Shown here: positions 42,087-50,699 of the stretch, piece by piece
Numbering within the stretch: the stretch's first letter is position 1
How the letters are laid out: the number at the start of each line of letters is the position of its first letter
From: Selenomonadaceae bacterium
GTDB taxonomy: Bacteria > Bacillota > Negativicutes > Selenomonadales > Selenomonadaceae
NCBI GenBank assembly: GCA_017518105.1
Contig: JAFWWC010000025.1
Location: forward strand, 1-55,349
Length of the DNA: 55,349 nucleotides
Reading direction: 5' to 3'
The notes under the pieces: model-generated
What the model was told of the DNA's origin: nothing
What the model saw: only the letters and a program-made list of their open reading frames with translations
The model's database searches: none
Made by a program: the position numbers and the translations under genes

Positions 42087-43022
42087 TTAAATCGCCACCT
42101 TGAGTTTAGCCAAATACTTTTCGGCAAGCAGAGCCGCAGTCGTGCCGTCCGCCGCCGCCGTGGTCAGCTGGCGCACTTCCTTTTCCCGAACGTCGCCCGC
42201 CGCGAACACGCCCGCAAGCTCCGTGCGACAATCCTCGCTCGCTGGTATCCTGCCGCTAGCCGTCAAGGTCAGCTCGTCTTTGAAAAGTTTCGTGTTCGGT
42301 TCCACGCCGATATTAACAAATATCCCGTCAATCGCAAGAGTTTTGGTCTCGCCCGTCGTCTTGTCGAAAACCTCGACTTCCTTAAGCTTCTTGTCGCCGC
42401 GCAGAGCTTTTATATCCGTCTGCAACATGATTGTGACCTTGTCATTGGCGCGAAGTCTTTTTTGCGAAACTTCATCCGCTCTGAACTGTGAACGATGAAT
42501 CAGATAAAGTTTCGTAGCGTACTTAGTCAAGAAGTTTGCCGCGTCAACTGCCGCATTGCCGCCGCCCGCCACTGCGATAACTTTTCCGTCGTAAGCATGA
42601 CCGTCGCACAGCTCGCAGTAGTGCACGCCGCGTCCAGCAAATTTTTTCTCCTCTGGCAACGGGAGCTTGCGCCTGTTCATACCCGACGCGATTATCACGG
42701 CGTCCGCCTCGTAAATCTTTTCCTGCGTCTCGATTATCTTCGGCGAAGTCTTCAACGTGACCTTTTCTATCTCGTCGAACTCGTCAATCACTGCGCCGAA
42801 GGTCTCCGCCTGCTTTTGAACCGTCGCAATCAAATCGCCGCCGTTTACGCTTACGAAGCCGGGGTAGTTCTCAATGGCGACCGCGTTTGCAATTTGTCCG
42901 CCGATAAGCCCGTTCTCCAAAACCAGCGTGTCCAAGTTCATGCGCCCACAGTACAGAGCCGCCGTCAAGCCCGCCATGCCCGCTCCGATTATCACTACGT
43001 CCTTGTGAATGCGTTCCTTCAT
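42087..43022 (-). CDS. trxB: Thioredoxin reductase-like flavoprotein
   Basis: A 311-residue FAD/NAD(P)H reductase. FAD motif GAGMAGLTAALYCGR, active site C136-E-L-C139-D, nucleotide motif AGGGNAAVDAANFLTKYA, and GVFAAGDVREKEVRQLTTAAADG. The CxxC is CELC rather than the usual CATC. ATG 43022 follows GGGAGGTGA. It heads the trxB-Grx-Grx-GPx unit. Confidence 0.93.
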   Translation of the reverse strand: MKERIHKDVVIIGAGMAGLTAALYCGRMNLDTLVLENGLIGGQIANAVAIENYPGFVSVNGGDLIATVQKQAETFGAVIDEFDEIEKVTLKTSPKIIETQEKIYEADAVIIASGMNRRKLPLPEEKKFAGRGVHYCELCDGHAYDGKVIAVAGGGNAAVDAANFLTKYATKLYLIHRSQFRADEVSQKRLRANDKVTIMLQTDIKALRGDKKLKEVEVFDKTTGETKTLAIDGIFVNIGVEPNTKLFKDELTLTASGRIPASEDCRTELAGVFAAGDVREKEVRQLTTAAADGTTAALLAEKYLAKLKVAI

Positions 43023-43041
43023 GCTGTCACCTCCCGCACGT

Positions 43042-43070
43042 AGTATATAATCACTGCCTAACTTTTTCAA
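43042..43070 (-). promoter_or_regulatory. Promoter of the trxB redox unit
   Basis: On the minus strand TTGAAA (43070-43065), 17 bases, TATACT (43047-43042). It overlaps the 3' end of the upstream phosphatase gene. Confidence 0.65.
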
Positions 43071-43476
43071 GCAAAGCTTTGCACCCGCGCTCAATGTCAT
43101 CATACGTCGTGGCGAATCCGTTCTTGTCCCACGGAATGTCTTTATCAAGGAGCATTGAAATCTTTCCGCCCGAATCGCCGCCGACAATCGCTTTGACCTG
43201 CTCGACGTTGCCGGCGTCCATGCAGATGATTAAATCGTTCGCCGCGTAATCGTCCTTAGTAATCGTGTGCGCCGTGTGCGTGGTGTAAGGGATATTTTCT
43301 TCGCGAAGTTTAGCCGCAATGCCCTCGTGAAGACCGCCGCCACTGGTCGGCTTGCTCGCCGCACTCGACACCGAAATTTTATCGCTCAAGCCCGCGTCCG
43401 CAATTAACTTCTTCATCACGAACTGCGCCATCGGTGAACGACCCGTATTGCCACTGCAGATAAATAAAATCTTCAT
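43051..43476 (-). CDS. Low-molecular-weight protein tyrosine phosphatase-like protein
   Basis: A 141-residue protein of the LMW-PTP/arsenate reductase fold. The P-loop C7-SGNTG-R13-S is intact. The general-acid loop reads KDIPWDKNG rather than the DPY of most phosphatases. Substrate could be phosphotyrosine or phosphoarginine proteins; an ArsC-type role cannot be excluded next to thioredoxin/glutaredoxin genes. Confidence 0.87.
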   Translation of the reverse strand: MKILFICSGNTGRSPMAQFVMKKLIADAGLSDKISVSSAASKPTSGGGLHEGIAAKLREENIPYTTHTAHTITKDDYAANDLIICMDAGNVEQVKAIVGGDSGGKISMLLDKDIPWDKNGFATTYDDIERGCKALLEKVRQ

Positions 43477-43491
43477 GCTGATAACCTCCCG

Positions 43492-43779
43492 TTACTGTGT
43501 TAGCTTTCTTGTAGCCTCATTTACTGCCGCGCTTGCCTCGTTCAATTTGTCTTTAACTATCTCCGTCGGTCGCACGTCGCTGACAATGCCCAACTTATTT
43601 AACACAGGTTTTGCCAAATCCATTGCCTTGCGTCCGTAATTAACTATTGCTGGGGGAAGACCAGTTGACATATCTTTTCCCGCCGATATGTTGCTCATTG
43701 CCTTGAAGCCAAAGCAGACGACCACCGCCATTAATATAAAACTTAAGAGCGTAGCAATCTTCCAAAACTTCCCATGCAT
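43492..43779 (-). CDS. Small single-pass membrane protein
   Basis: A 95-residue protein: one hydrophobic segment (IATLLSFILMAVVVCFGF, residues 7-24) and a helical, charged tail (VKDKLNEASAAVNEATRKL). ATG 43779 follows GGGAGGTG. It starts 1 base after the cbiD stop. No family recognised. Confidence 0.65.
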   Translation of the reverse strand: MHGKFWKIATLLSFILMAVVVCFGFKAMSNISAGKDMSTGLPPAIVNYGRKAMDLAKPVLNKLGIVSDVRPTEIVKDKLNEASAAVNEATRKLTQ

Positions 43780-43780
43780 G

Positions 43781-44845
43781 TTAGCACCTCCCAACGTCCG
43801 TCCCTAAAATATTTCCTGCAAAGTCAACTAAGATTGTATTGACTGCTAGCTTGCCGAAAACGTAACGTTCTGCCCGAAGGCTCGCCCGCGCCGCAATCCT
43901 TTGATAAACGCGTTCAAGGTGATTCGCCGAGATAATTTGTGCGGCGTCCTCTGTGGTGTTGGCGTTTAGGATTTTCTGAACCTCGCAAGCGGGCAGACCT
44001 TCCGCCGCCGCATACGCCGCCAAAGTCTCAAGTCGACCGTCGGCAATTCGATTGTGCGTGTAGAAAACGCCCGCCGCAACCTTAGCCAACTTGCCAATGT
44101 GCCCGCATAAGATTACACGCTTTACGCCGCGAGCAACTGCCGCCTCCAACATGAATCCGATAAAGTTGCTCGTCTGGATTATCGCGCCCTCCGGCAAGCC
44201 GAGTTTCTTAGCGATAGTCTCACCGATTTTGCCCGGCACGAAAACTAATTCATCAAAGCCCGCCGCCTTTGCTACGTCGATTTGCGGCACGAGAGAATTT
44301 TTAAACGCCTCCTCGCTCATGGGACGCAAGACGCCCGTCGTCCCGATAATCGATAAACCGCCCTCCACGCCGAGCACAGGATTTAAAGTCTTCTTCGCAA
44401 GCTCCACGCCCGCAGGGATTGAAATTTCTACCTCCAGCCCGCCGACGTTGAATTCCGCCGCCACATTACGAATCAATTCACGCGGTTTAGGATTAATCGC
44501 TGGCTCCCCGATTGGCAGTTGCATTCCCGCCTTAGTGATTCGCCCGACGCCCAAGCCCGCCTTGAAAATTATCTCGCCACCGCCAATGCGCCGCACCTTA
44601 ACGAAGACCGATACGCCGTTTGTTATGTCGGGGTCGTCGCCCGAAAACTTTACAACCTCTGCGCGAATGCCTTCGGAAGTCTTCTTTACGTCTTTAATCG
44701 GAATGGTAAGCGGCGTGCCGTCGAGCGCGATTATTTCCACAGCGTCGACAGTCTTGCCCTTAGTCAGCAGAATCAATGCCGCCTTAACACCCGCCGCCGC
44801 GCAAGCTCCCGTCGTGTAACCGCTCCGCAAAAATTTTTCAGTCAT
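43781..44845 (-). CDS. cbiD: Cobalt-precorrin-5B C1-methyltransferase
   Basis: A 354-residue CbiD of the anaerobic cobalamin pathway. LRSGYTTGACAAAGVKAAL at the N-terminus, ITNGVSVFVKVRRIGGGEI, GEPAINPKPRELIRNV, GTTGVLRPMSEEAF and ILCGHIGKLAKVAAG match the family. It overlaps the 3' end of hicB by 8 bases. Other cbi genes except cbiH are outside the window. Confidence 0.95.
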   Translation of the reverse strand: MTEKFLRSGYTTGACAAAGVKAALILLTKGKTVDAVEIIALDGTPLTIPIKDVKKTSEGIRAEVVKFSGDDPDITNGVSVFVKVRRIGGGEIIFKAGLGVGRITKAGMQLPIGEPAINPKPRELIRNVAAEFNVGGLEVEISIPAGVELAKKTLNPVLGVEGGLSIIGTTGVLRPMSEEAFKNSLVPQIDVAKAAGFDELVFVPGKIGETIAKKLGLPEGAIIQTSNFIGFMLEAAVARGVKRVILCGHIGKLAKVAAGVFYTHNRIADGRLETLAAYAAAEGLPACEVQKILNANTTEDAAQIISANHLERVYQRIAARASLRAERYVFGKLAVNTILVDFAGNILGTDVGRC

Positions 44846-45164
44846 CGCTGAGATAAAGTTTCCTATAAGCGTCGGTGTCAGCCTTTATCAGCGTAACAAA
44901 TGCGCTTGTAGAATACTCGTCCGGCTCGGCTTTAACTTGTTCAATCGGCGTAGGCTCAACGATACGATTATTCATCGGCAACTTAGACTTGCCAGCTTTG
45001 AAGTCTTCCCACATCACCATAATACCGTTAAGCGCATCTTCTGCCATATCTAATGCATCGTAAAGAGTGTCAGCTTGCGTTGCTGCGCCGTCAACATCTG
45101 GAAAATTGATAAAATAGCCGCCTTCTTTTGCTCGATAGAAAATAGCTGGATAAACATACTTCAT
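44838..45164 (-). CDS. hicB: HicB-family antitoxin
   Basis: A 108-residue protein with the HicB partial RNase H-like fold: YPAIFYRAKEGGYFINFPDVDGAATQ is the conserved N-terminal beta sheet (shown in pieces: YPAIFYRAKEGG, INFPDVDGAATQ), followed by DALDMAEDALNG. A DNA-binding C-terminal domain is not obvious. ATG 45164 follows GGGAGG. It lies 13 bases after hicA. Confidence 0.88.
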   Translation of the reverse strand: MKYVYPAIFYRAKEGGYFINFPDVDGAATQADTLYDALDMAEDALNGIMVMWEDFKAGKSKLPMNNRIVEPTPIEQVKAEPDEYSTSAFVTLIKADTDAYRKLYLSDD

Positions 45165-45177
45165 AAAAATTCCTCCC

Positions 45178-45375
45178 TTAATATTTCTTTGGAACGCCAG
45201 CTTTCTTTCTAATTTCCATCTCCATACCCTTTTTAACTTCTTCTCTGTCGTGCCGTCCGACTTGAAACTTATCATTGGTTATCGGGCTGAACCACCATTC
45301 GTGATTGCCACCTTCACTTATTTTATAGCAACCAGCTTTTCTTAGCTCGCGCTTGAATTCTGCAAACTTTGGCAT
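45178..45375 (-). CDS. hicA: HicA-family mRNA interferase toxin
   Basis: A 65-residue dsRBD-like protein: KRELRKAGCYKISEGGNHEWW with the catalytic histidine in GGNHEWW, then VGRHDREEVKKGMEMEIRKKAGV. Upstream of hicB as in most hicAB pairs. The toxin would cleave mRNA on the ribosome-free side and is blocked by HicB. Confidence 0.88.
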   Translation of the reverse strand: MPKFAEFKRELRKAGCYKISEGGNHEWWFSPITNDKFQVGRHDREEVKKGMEMEIRKKAGVPKKY

Positions 45376-45387
45376 AAAAATTTCTCC

Positions 45388-46407
45388 TCAGCGATTGTCA
45401 TACATCTTGGCATAATAATTTTTGTACTCGCCGCTGATAATCTTTTCCCACCACGCACGATGATTCAGATACCATGCAACCGTTTGCTTAATGCCGTCGT
45501 CAAATTTCGTTTGGGGCGTCCAACCTAGCTCACGGGAAATTTTCGTTGGGTCAATGGCGTAGCGTTGGTCGTGCCCTTTACGGTCGGTGACGAATTCAAT
45601 CAAATCCTCGCCCTTGCCCAAAATCTTTAAAATCGTCTTGACTACTTCAAGGTTCGTTCGCTCGTTGTGCCCGCCGATATTGTAAACCTCGCCGACCGTG
45701 CCGCGCCGAATTATCAAATCAATCGCCGCGCAATGGTCTTCGACGTAAAGCCAATCGCGAACGTTAATCCCCTTGCCGTAAACGGGCAACTTCTTGTCGT
45801 GCAAGGCATTGATAATCATCAGCGGAATCAACTTCTCTGGAAAGTGATAAGGTCCGTAATTGTTGGAGCAACGGCTAATCGTCGCGGGGATTTTATACGT
45901 CCTCTGATAAGCCTGAACGAGCAAATCAGCTGCCGCCTTGCTCGCCGAGTACGGGCTGGACGTGTGCAAGTTCGTCGTCTCCGTGAAGAATAAATCCGGA
46001 CGGTCAAGCGGCAAGTCTCCATAAACCTCGTCCGTTGAAACTTGATGAAAACGTTTGATTCCGAACTGCCTGCAGGCATCAAGCAAAACACTCGTCCCGA
46101 TAATATTCGTCCGCAAGAAAAGTTCTGGCTCTTCTATCGAGCGGTCGACGTGACTTTCCGCCGCGAAGTTCACGACGACATCTGGCTTAACCTCCTCAAA
46201 CAATTTATAAACCGCCGCCCGGTCAGCAATATCTCCACGAACGAATTTGAATTGCGGATTGGTTTGCGCCTCGGCAAGCGTCTCAAGGTTGCCAGCATAA
46301 GTCAGCTTGTCAAGGCAAATGATTTTGTCTTCAGCGTGGTGCTTAAGCTCGTAATAAACAAAGTTGCTACCGATAAATCCCGCCCCGCCCGTCACGATTA
46401 TCTTCAT
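45388..46407 (-). CDS. rfbB: dTDP-glucose 4,6-dehydratase
   Basis: A 339-residue SDR of dTDP-rhamnose synthesis. TGGAGFIGSNFV, FAAESHVDRSIEEP, STDEVYGDL, and the catalytic YSASKAAAD are present. ATG 46407 follows GGAGGGAAC. Partner of rfbD at 24068 in the pathway. Confidence 0.96.
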   Translation of the reverse strand: MKIIVTGGAGFIGSNFVYYELKHHAEDKIICLDKLTYAGNLETLAEAQTNPQFKFVRGDIADRAAVYKLFEEVKPDVVVNFAAESHVDRSIEEPELFLRTNIIGTSVLLDACRQFGIKRFHQVSTDEVYGDLPLDRPDLFFTETTNLHTSSPYSASKAAADLLVQAYQRTYKIPATISRCSNNYGPYHFPEKLIPLMIINALHDKKLPVYGKGINVRDWLYVEDHCAAIDLIIRRGTVGEVYNIGGHNERTNLEVVKTILKILGKGEDLIEFVTDRKGHDQRYAIDPTKISRELGWTPQTKFDDGIKQTVAWYLNHRAWWEKIISGEYKNYYAKMYDNR

Positions 46408-46444
46408 GAAAGTTCCCTCCAAAAGTTTTTCGCCATGATAACAG

Positions 46445-46480
46445 AAAAAATCCTCTACCGCAATTTGGAGAGGATTTTTC
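46445..46480. terminator. Bidirectional terminator between amidase gene and rfbB
   Basis: AAAAAATCCTCT (46445-46456) pairs with AGAGGATTTTT (46469-46479), with T/A runs on both sides. It ends the amidase transcript; rfbB then needs its own promoter. Confidence 0.85.
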
Positions 46481-46497
46481 TTGCTATATGCAACGGC

Positions 46498-48249
46498 TTA
46501 ACCAAAATAATCTTCAATGCCGTCTAGGATTCCTTGCGCCGCCTTCTGCACGCCTTCTTTGGAATTGAGGAGCTGTTCTTCTTCCTTGTTCGAGATAAAG
46601 CCAAGCTCAATCAACGTGGCGGGCATGTCCGTATGCTTGACGACGTAGAAGTTGCAAGGCTGAGTTCCGCGACTGGGCGTGCCGAGTTGCTCGACTAAGT
46701 TGCGGCGAATGCAATCGGCTAACTTCTGCCCTCTGCCGCTGGTGCTCTTGCTGTAGTAATAACCGGTCGTGCCGCGTGCCTCTGGTCGGGTGAAGCTGTC
46801 AGCGTGAATCGAAATGAAAATATCCGCGCCGACCCGATTGGCAACCTCGCACCTTGCGCCTAGCTCCTCGATATCGGACGCCTTAGCACCTTTGGCTGAA
46901 ACGGTCGTATCACCTTCACGCGTCATGATGACTTGCGCGCCTTCCGCCTCAAGTAGCTTGCGAAGTTCACGGGCAACATTAAGCGTAACCGTTTTTTCCA
47001 TGACGCCCGTCGGACCGATTGCGCCCGCATCGTTGCCGCCGTGCCCAGGGTCGATAACAATCTTTTTGCCGCTTAGGGCAGTGATTTCGCCCAAGTCATT
47101 TTCCAAACCCTTGAACGGCTCATTGACTTCTGCAGTTTTATCGTCGTCTTCGGCTTTGTCCTTCTTTTTATCCTTGTCCTTTTTCTCGCGACGCTCCTGC
47201 TTTTCTTTCTCCTTAAGCATTTTTTCGTGCTCGCGTTGCTCTTTTATGTCACGTTCGCGCTTTTCCTTAAGTTCGCGTTCTTGTTGCTTCTTAAGTTCGC
47301 GTTCCTGTTTCTCGCGTTCTTTAAGCTCGCGCTCCTGTTGTTTCTTGAGTTCTTTTTCCTCACGTTCTTTAAGTTCGCGCTCACGCTGTGCAAGCTCACG
47401 TTCTCGCCGAGCTAATTCGCGTTCGCGTTCCTGACGTTCTTTAAGCTCTTTTTCTTGTTGTTCCTTAAGTTCGCGCTCCTGTTGTTTTTTAAGCTCCTGT
47501 TCTTCACGTTCCTTAAGTTGCCGTTCACGTTCTTTAAGCTCCTGTTCGCGTCGGGCTAAGTCTTGTTCGCGTTCTTGCTGTTCTCTAAGCTCGCGTTCCT
47601 GCTGAGCTTTAAGGTCTCGTTCTTGCTGAGCTTTAAGCTCGCGTTCCTGTTGAGCTTTAAGGTCTCGTTCCTGCTGAGCCTTAAGGTCTCGTTCCTGTTG
47701 TTCTTTAAGCTCGCGTTCCTGCTGAGCCTTAAGGTCTCGTTCCTGTTGAGCTTTAAGGTCTCGTTCCTGCTGTTGTTTTAAAGCGTCGGCGTTGGGTTTA
47801 GGCTTATTGGCTTCGGGATTCGGTTTGAAGTCAGTATTGCCCACGTCGATAACCAGCCGATGACCTTTAGTCCCGCCGTCCAAATGGAAAGGTTTCGTCT
47901 CCGCCATAGTCTCGATAACAATCCGGACGGTCGTATCATTGAACTGCGCGACGCGAATTTTTTTTGCCGCCAAGGATTTCAATTCAATCTCGCGCTTGAC
48001 GGTCGGACTAAGCCACGAGTCCTTGAGGTCGATAATCATGCGGGAAGGATTCTCGGCGTAGCTCTCGACGAACTCAACCTTCTTTGACAGGTCTACGACG
48101 ATACGAATTGTGCCCGAACCGTAGCCGACACGAACCCCACTTACCTCGGCAAGATTAGCCTTCCGCTCGCTGAAGTTCTGCTCCGCCGCTTGTGCCGCTG
48201 AAGTCGCCGCAATTAAAATGAGGAGACTCAGCAATATTTTTCTAATCAC
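46498..48249 (-). CDS. N-acetylmuramoyl-L-alanine amidase with AMIN domain and long charged coiled coil
   Basis: A 583-residue secreted protein. Signal peptide (LLSLLILIAATSAAQAA), AMIN domain (residues 30-140; VVDLSKKVEFVESY, RLVIDVGNTD), a charged helical linker of about 215 residues, then an Amidase_3 domain with zinc ligands in VIDPGHGGNDAGA, GVMEKTVTLN and ISIHADSF and the late glutamate in LIELGFISN. The linker starts with eight tandem copies of QQER[DE]LK[AE] (24-bp repeats at about 47581-47772). It cuts the amide bond between MurNAc and L-Ala, probably at the septum. Confidence 0.95.
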   Translation of the reverse strand: MIRKILLSLLILIAATSAAQAAEQNFSERKANLAEVSGVRVGYGSGTIRIVVDLSKKVEFVESYAENPSRMIIDLKDSWLSPTVKREIELKSLAAKKIRVAQFNDTTVRIVIETMAETKPFHLDGGTKGHRLVIDVGNTDFKPNPEANKPKPNADALKQQQERDLKAQQERDLKAQQERELKEQQERDLKAQQERDLKAQQERELKAQQERDLKAQQERELREQQEREQDLARREQELKERERQLKEREEQELKKQQERELKEQQEKELKERQERERELARRERELAQRERELKEREEKELKKQQERELKEREKQERELKKQQERELKEKRERDIKEQREHEKMLKEKEKQERREKKDKDKKKDKAEDDDKTAEVNEPFKGLENDLGEITALSGKKIVIDPGHGGNDAGAIGPTGVMEKTVTLNVARELRKLLEAEGAQVIMTREGDTTVSAKGAKASDIEELGARCEVANRVGADIFISIHADSFTRPEARGTTGYYYSKSTSGRGQKLADCIRRNLVEQLGTPSRGTQPCNFYVVKHTDMPATLIELGFISNKEEEQLLNSKEGVQKAAQGILDGIEDYFG

Positions 48250-48270
48250 CTTAAAGCCTCCTCTTTTTAA

Positions 48271-48915
48271 TCAAGTCTCGTATGAACCGTAACGCTGTTC
48301 GAGTTTCTTAAATATCCACGTGAGCACCGCAGTCATCGCCAGATAGAACGCGCCCGCGATAACAAACGGCGTCATGTCGAATTCACGTTGGACAATCGTC
48401 CGCGCAACCCTTAGCAAGTCATTCATCGCTAGGATATAGATTAGCGACGTGTCCTTGACTAGGTTAATCGTCTCGTTGGAAATCGGCGGCAACACGACAC
48501 GCAACACTTGCGGGAAGATTACGTAGCGCATCATCTGCCAATGCTTAAGCCCCAGAGCCTTCGCCGCTTCGTATTGCCCGCGTGGTATCGCTTGAATGCC
48601 TGCGCGGAAGATTTCAGCGAAGTAAGCCGCGTAATTCAACGTGAACGCTAGCAGAGCCGCCGCCACGTCGGGCAACATGATTCCGACCATGGGCAAGGCG
48701 AAGTACACGAACAACAGTTGCAACATCAGCGGCGTCCCACGCATTATCCAAACGTAGAACTCCATTAGGTACCTAAGCGGCGCGAAACTCGAAATCCTCC
48801 CCAACGCCGCCAATGCTCCAATCGGCAAGCTCAAAATTAAAGTCACGAAGAAAATCTCCAACGTGACTTCCGCGCCCTCCAAAATGAGGAGCGTCATATC
48901 GAAAAATTTTTCCAT
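48271..48915 (-). CDS. Amino acid ABC transporter permease
   Basis: A 214-residue polar amino acid permease of the HisM/GlnP type with five or so membrane segments. The EAA loop GQYEAAKALGLKHWQMMRYVIFPQ and SLIYILAMNDL are clear. It lies 63 bases after the nearest binding-protein gene. No ATPase gene accompanies it in the window. Confidence 0.93.
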   Translation of the reverse strand: MEKFFDMTLLILEGAEVTLEIFFVTLILSLPIGALAALGRISSFAPLRYLMEFYVWIMRGTPLMLQLLFVYFALPMVGIMLPDVAAALLAFTLNYAAYFAEIFRAGIQAIPRGQYEAAKALGLKHWQMMRYVIFPQVLRVVLPPISNETINLVKDTSLIYILAMNDLLRVARTIVQREFDMTPFVIAGAFYLAMTAVLTWIFKKLEQRYGSYET

Positions 48916-48978
48916 AACAGATATTCCCTAACTCCCGTCTTGCGACGGCGGTCACTGTTCGCAAATAGTAATCGCCGA

Positions 48979-49791
48979 TTATTTCTTGCCTTTAACCAAA
49001 TCAGCCCCAAACCATTGCTGGGAAATCTTTCCTGCGGTGCCGTCCTTAACCATCTCATTGAAGACGCCTTGAACTTTATCGCGCAGTGCAGTGTCGTCTT
49101 TGCGGAAGGCAATACCGAATTGACTGACCGGACCAATCGTCACGTCGAGGGCGTCGAACTTGTCGCCCTGCTTGCTCATCGCATAACGCCCAACGATTTC
49201 ATCGCAAACCAACGCATCGATTCTGCCGTTCTCCAAGTCCATGAACGCGCTAACGTAATCGCCATAAGTCTTGAACTCTTTAAAGCCCGCCTTGAGACCT
49301 TCAGTTTTATCAATGTAAGCCTCGGCAGTGGAGCCGGCTTGCGTGCCTACAGCCTTGCCCGCGAGGTCAGCCTCAGCCTTAATGCCTTGGTCGTTGCCCT
49401 TCTTCACGAAGACGATTTGGCGGTTGTCCATGTAAGGTTCGCTGAAAAGCATATTCTCCTGACGTTCGGGCGTGATGTCCAAACCATTCCAGATAATGTC
49501 GATGCGTCCCGATTTAAGCTCCGCCTCTTTGCTGTTCCAATCGATAGCTTTGAATTCGACCTCCGAGCCGAGACGCTTAGCCGCCTCTTTGGCAAGGTCA
49601 ACATCGAAGCCGATAATCTCGTTTTGTTCGTTCTTGAAGCCCATCGGCGCGTATTCGTCGTCGAGCCCGATTACAATCTTTTTAACTTCCTTGGAATCGC
49701 CGCCGTCAGTCTTAGCTGGCTCGCCGCCTCCGCCGCAACCCGTCATCAGCAACATCATAAGGAGCAATGCCGCCGTAAAAATCTTCTTCAC
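48979..49791 (-). CDS. Amino acid-binding lipoprotein, paralog 1
   Basis: A 270-residue periplasmic-type binding protein (family 3). Lipobox LLMTGCGGG at about 20, then IGLDDEYAPMGFKNEQNEIIGFDVDLAKEAA, WNGLDITPERQENMLFSEPYM and AGKAVGTQAGST (shown in short pieces: IGLDDEYAPMGF, WNGLDITPE). GTG 49791 is chosen because paralogs begin GTGAAGAAG; an upstream TTG at 49797 is close to the ribosome site. It precedes the permease and has its own promoter. Confidence 0.93.
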   Translation of the reverse strand: MKKIFTAALLLMMLLMTGCGGGGEPAKTDGGDSKEVKKIVIGLDDEYAPMGFKNEQNEIIGFDVDLAKEAAKRLGSEVEFKAIDWNSKEAELKSGRIDIIWNGLDITPERQENMLFSEPYMDNRQIVFVKKGNDQGIKAEADLAGKAVGTQAGSTAEAYIDKTEGLKAGFKEFKTYGDYVSAFMDLENGRIDALVCDEIVGRYAMSKQGDKFDALDVTIGPVSQFGIAFRKDDTALRDKVQGVFNEMVKDGTAGKISQQWFGADLVKGKK

Positions 49792-49834
49792 CTGCAATAC
49801 TTCCTTTCAAAAAAATTTTAACAAATCGCGTTGC

Positions 49835-49863
49835 ATTATACTTTATCGCCAAAACCATTGCAA
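49835..49863 (-). promoter_or_regulatory. Promoter of paralog 1 and the permease
   Basis: On the minus strand TTGCAA (49863-49858), 17 bases, TATAAT (49840-49835). A weak terminator (AAGCAAC/GTTGCTT near 49888-49906) lies just before it. Confidence 0.7.
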
Positions 49864-49918
49864 GCGTTTGAAAAACAAATGAAAGCAACTAATCGTTGCT
49901 TCCTCAAAGAGCTCATCC

Positions 49919-50689
49919 CTAATGCTTAATCAAATCGGCTTGGAACCATTTCTCGGAAATTTTCTTAGCCGTGCCGTCTTGAATCATTTCGTCGAAGGTC
50001 TTTTGAATCTTATCTCGCAACGCGGCATTGTCCTTGCGAAAGCCAATGCCCGTCTCGGCGATACTTCCTATCCTGACTTCGATTATCCTTAGCTGATTGG
50101 GATTGCTGTTCATCTCGTAGCGGGCGATAAGCTCATCGCAGACGATAACTTCAATCTCGTCGTTCTTGAGAGCCGTAACCGCCTCGCTGAACTTGCCGTA
50201 AGTCTTGTACTCCTTGATGCCGCGTTTAAGGTCTTCGTTTTGATTAATGTAGTCGTCAGAAGAGGAGCCAGCTTGCGTGCCAACAACCTTGCCTTCCAGG
50301 TCGTATTCGGAATGAATATCAAAGTCGTCGTCCCGCTTAACCAGAACTATCTGCCGGTCGTCCATGTAAGGCTTGCTGAAAATCATGTACTCCTTGCGTT
50401 GGTCAGTTATGTCCAGCCCGTTCCAAATCATATCGATATTGCCTGAGGCTATCTCCTGTTCTTTGTTGTCCCAATCAATCGGTTTGAATTCAACCTCGGC
50501 GTTTATGCGCTTAGCCGCCTCCGTGGCAAGGTCAATGTCAAAGCCAACCAGATTGCCCCTCTCATCGTGGAAACTCATCGGCGCGAAGTCATCATCAATG
50601 CCGATAACAAGCTTACTAATGCCGTAAGAATTACTACAACCCGTCAACATAAAAATCACTAGCATAAGCGGTAAAAAAATTTTCTTCAC
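49919..50689 (-). CDS. Amino acid-binding lipoprotein, paralog 2
   Basis: A 256-residue family 3 binding protein. Lipobox FMLTGCSNS, then IGIDDDFAPMSFHDE, WNGLDITDQRKEYMIF and VVGTQAGSSSDDY. The start is GTG 50689 (GTGAAGAAAATT) after GGGAGG. The family differs between copies mostly in the central hinge and surface loops. Confidence 0.93.
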   Translation of the reverse strand: MKKIFLPLMLVIFMLTGCSNSYGISKLVIGIDDDFAPMSFHDERGNLVGFDIDLATEAAKRINAEVEFKPIDWDNKEQEIASGNIDMIWNGLDITDQRKEYMIFSKPYMDDRQIVLVKRDDDFDIHSEYDLEGKVVGTQAGSSSDDYINQNEDLKRGIKEYKTYGKFSEAVTALKNDEIEVIVCDELIARYEMNSNPNQLRIIEVRIGSIAETGIGFRKDNAALRDKIQKTFDEMIQDGTAKKISEKWFQADLIKH

Positions 50690-50699
50690 CTAGAGAACC

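Noticed and set aside
47581..47772. Regular 24-bp repeats taken as a CRISPR array
   Set aside because: Units are contiguous without spacers and encode an in-frame peptide repeat.
46814..47781. Long plus-strand open frames rich in Ser/Arg/Phe across the amidase linker
   Set aside because: They are the antisense of the 24-bp repeat region, with low-complexity translations and no ribosome sites.
48940..49821. A 293-codon open frame on the plus strand
   Set aside because: It lies opposite the strongly conserved binding-protein gene, has no ribosome site and reads as an antisense shadow.
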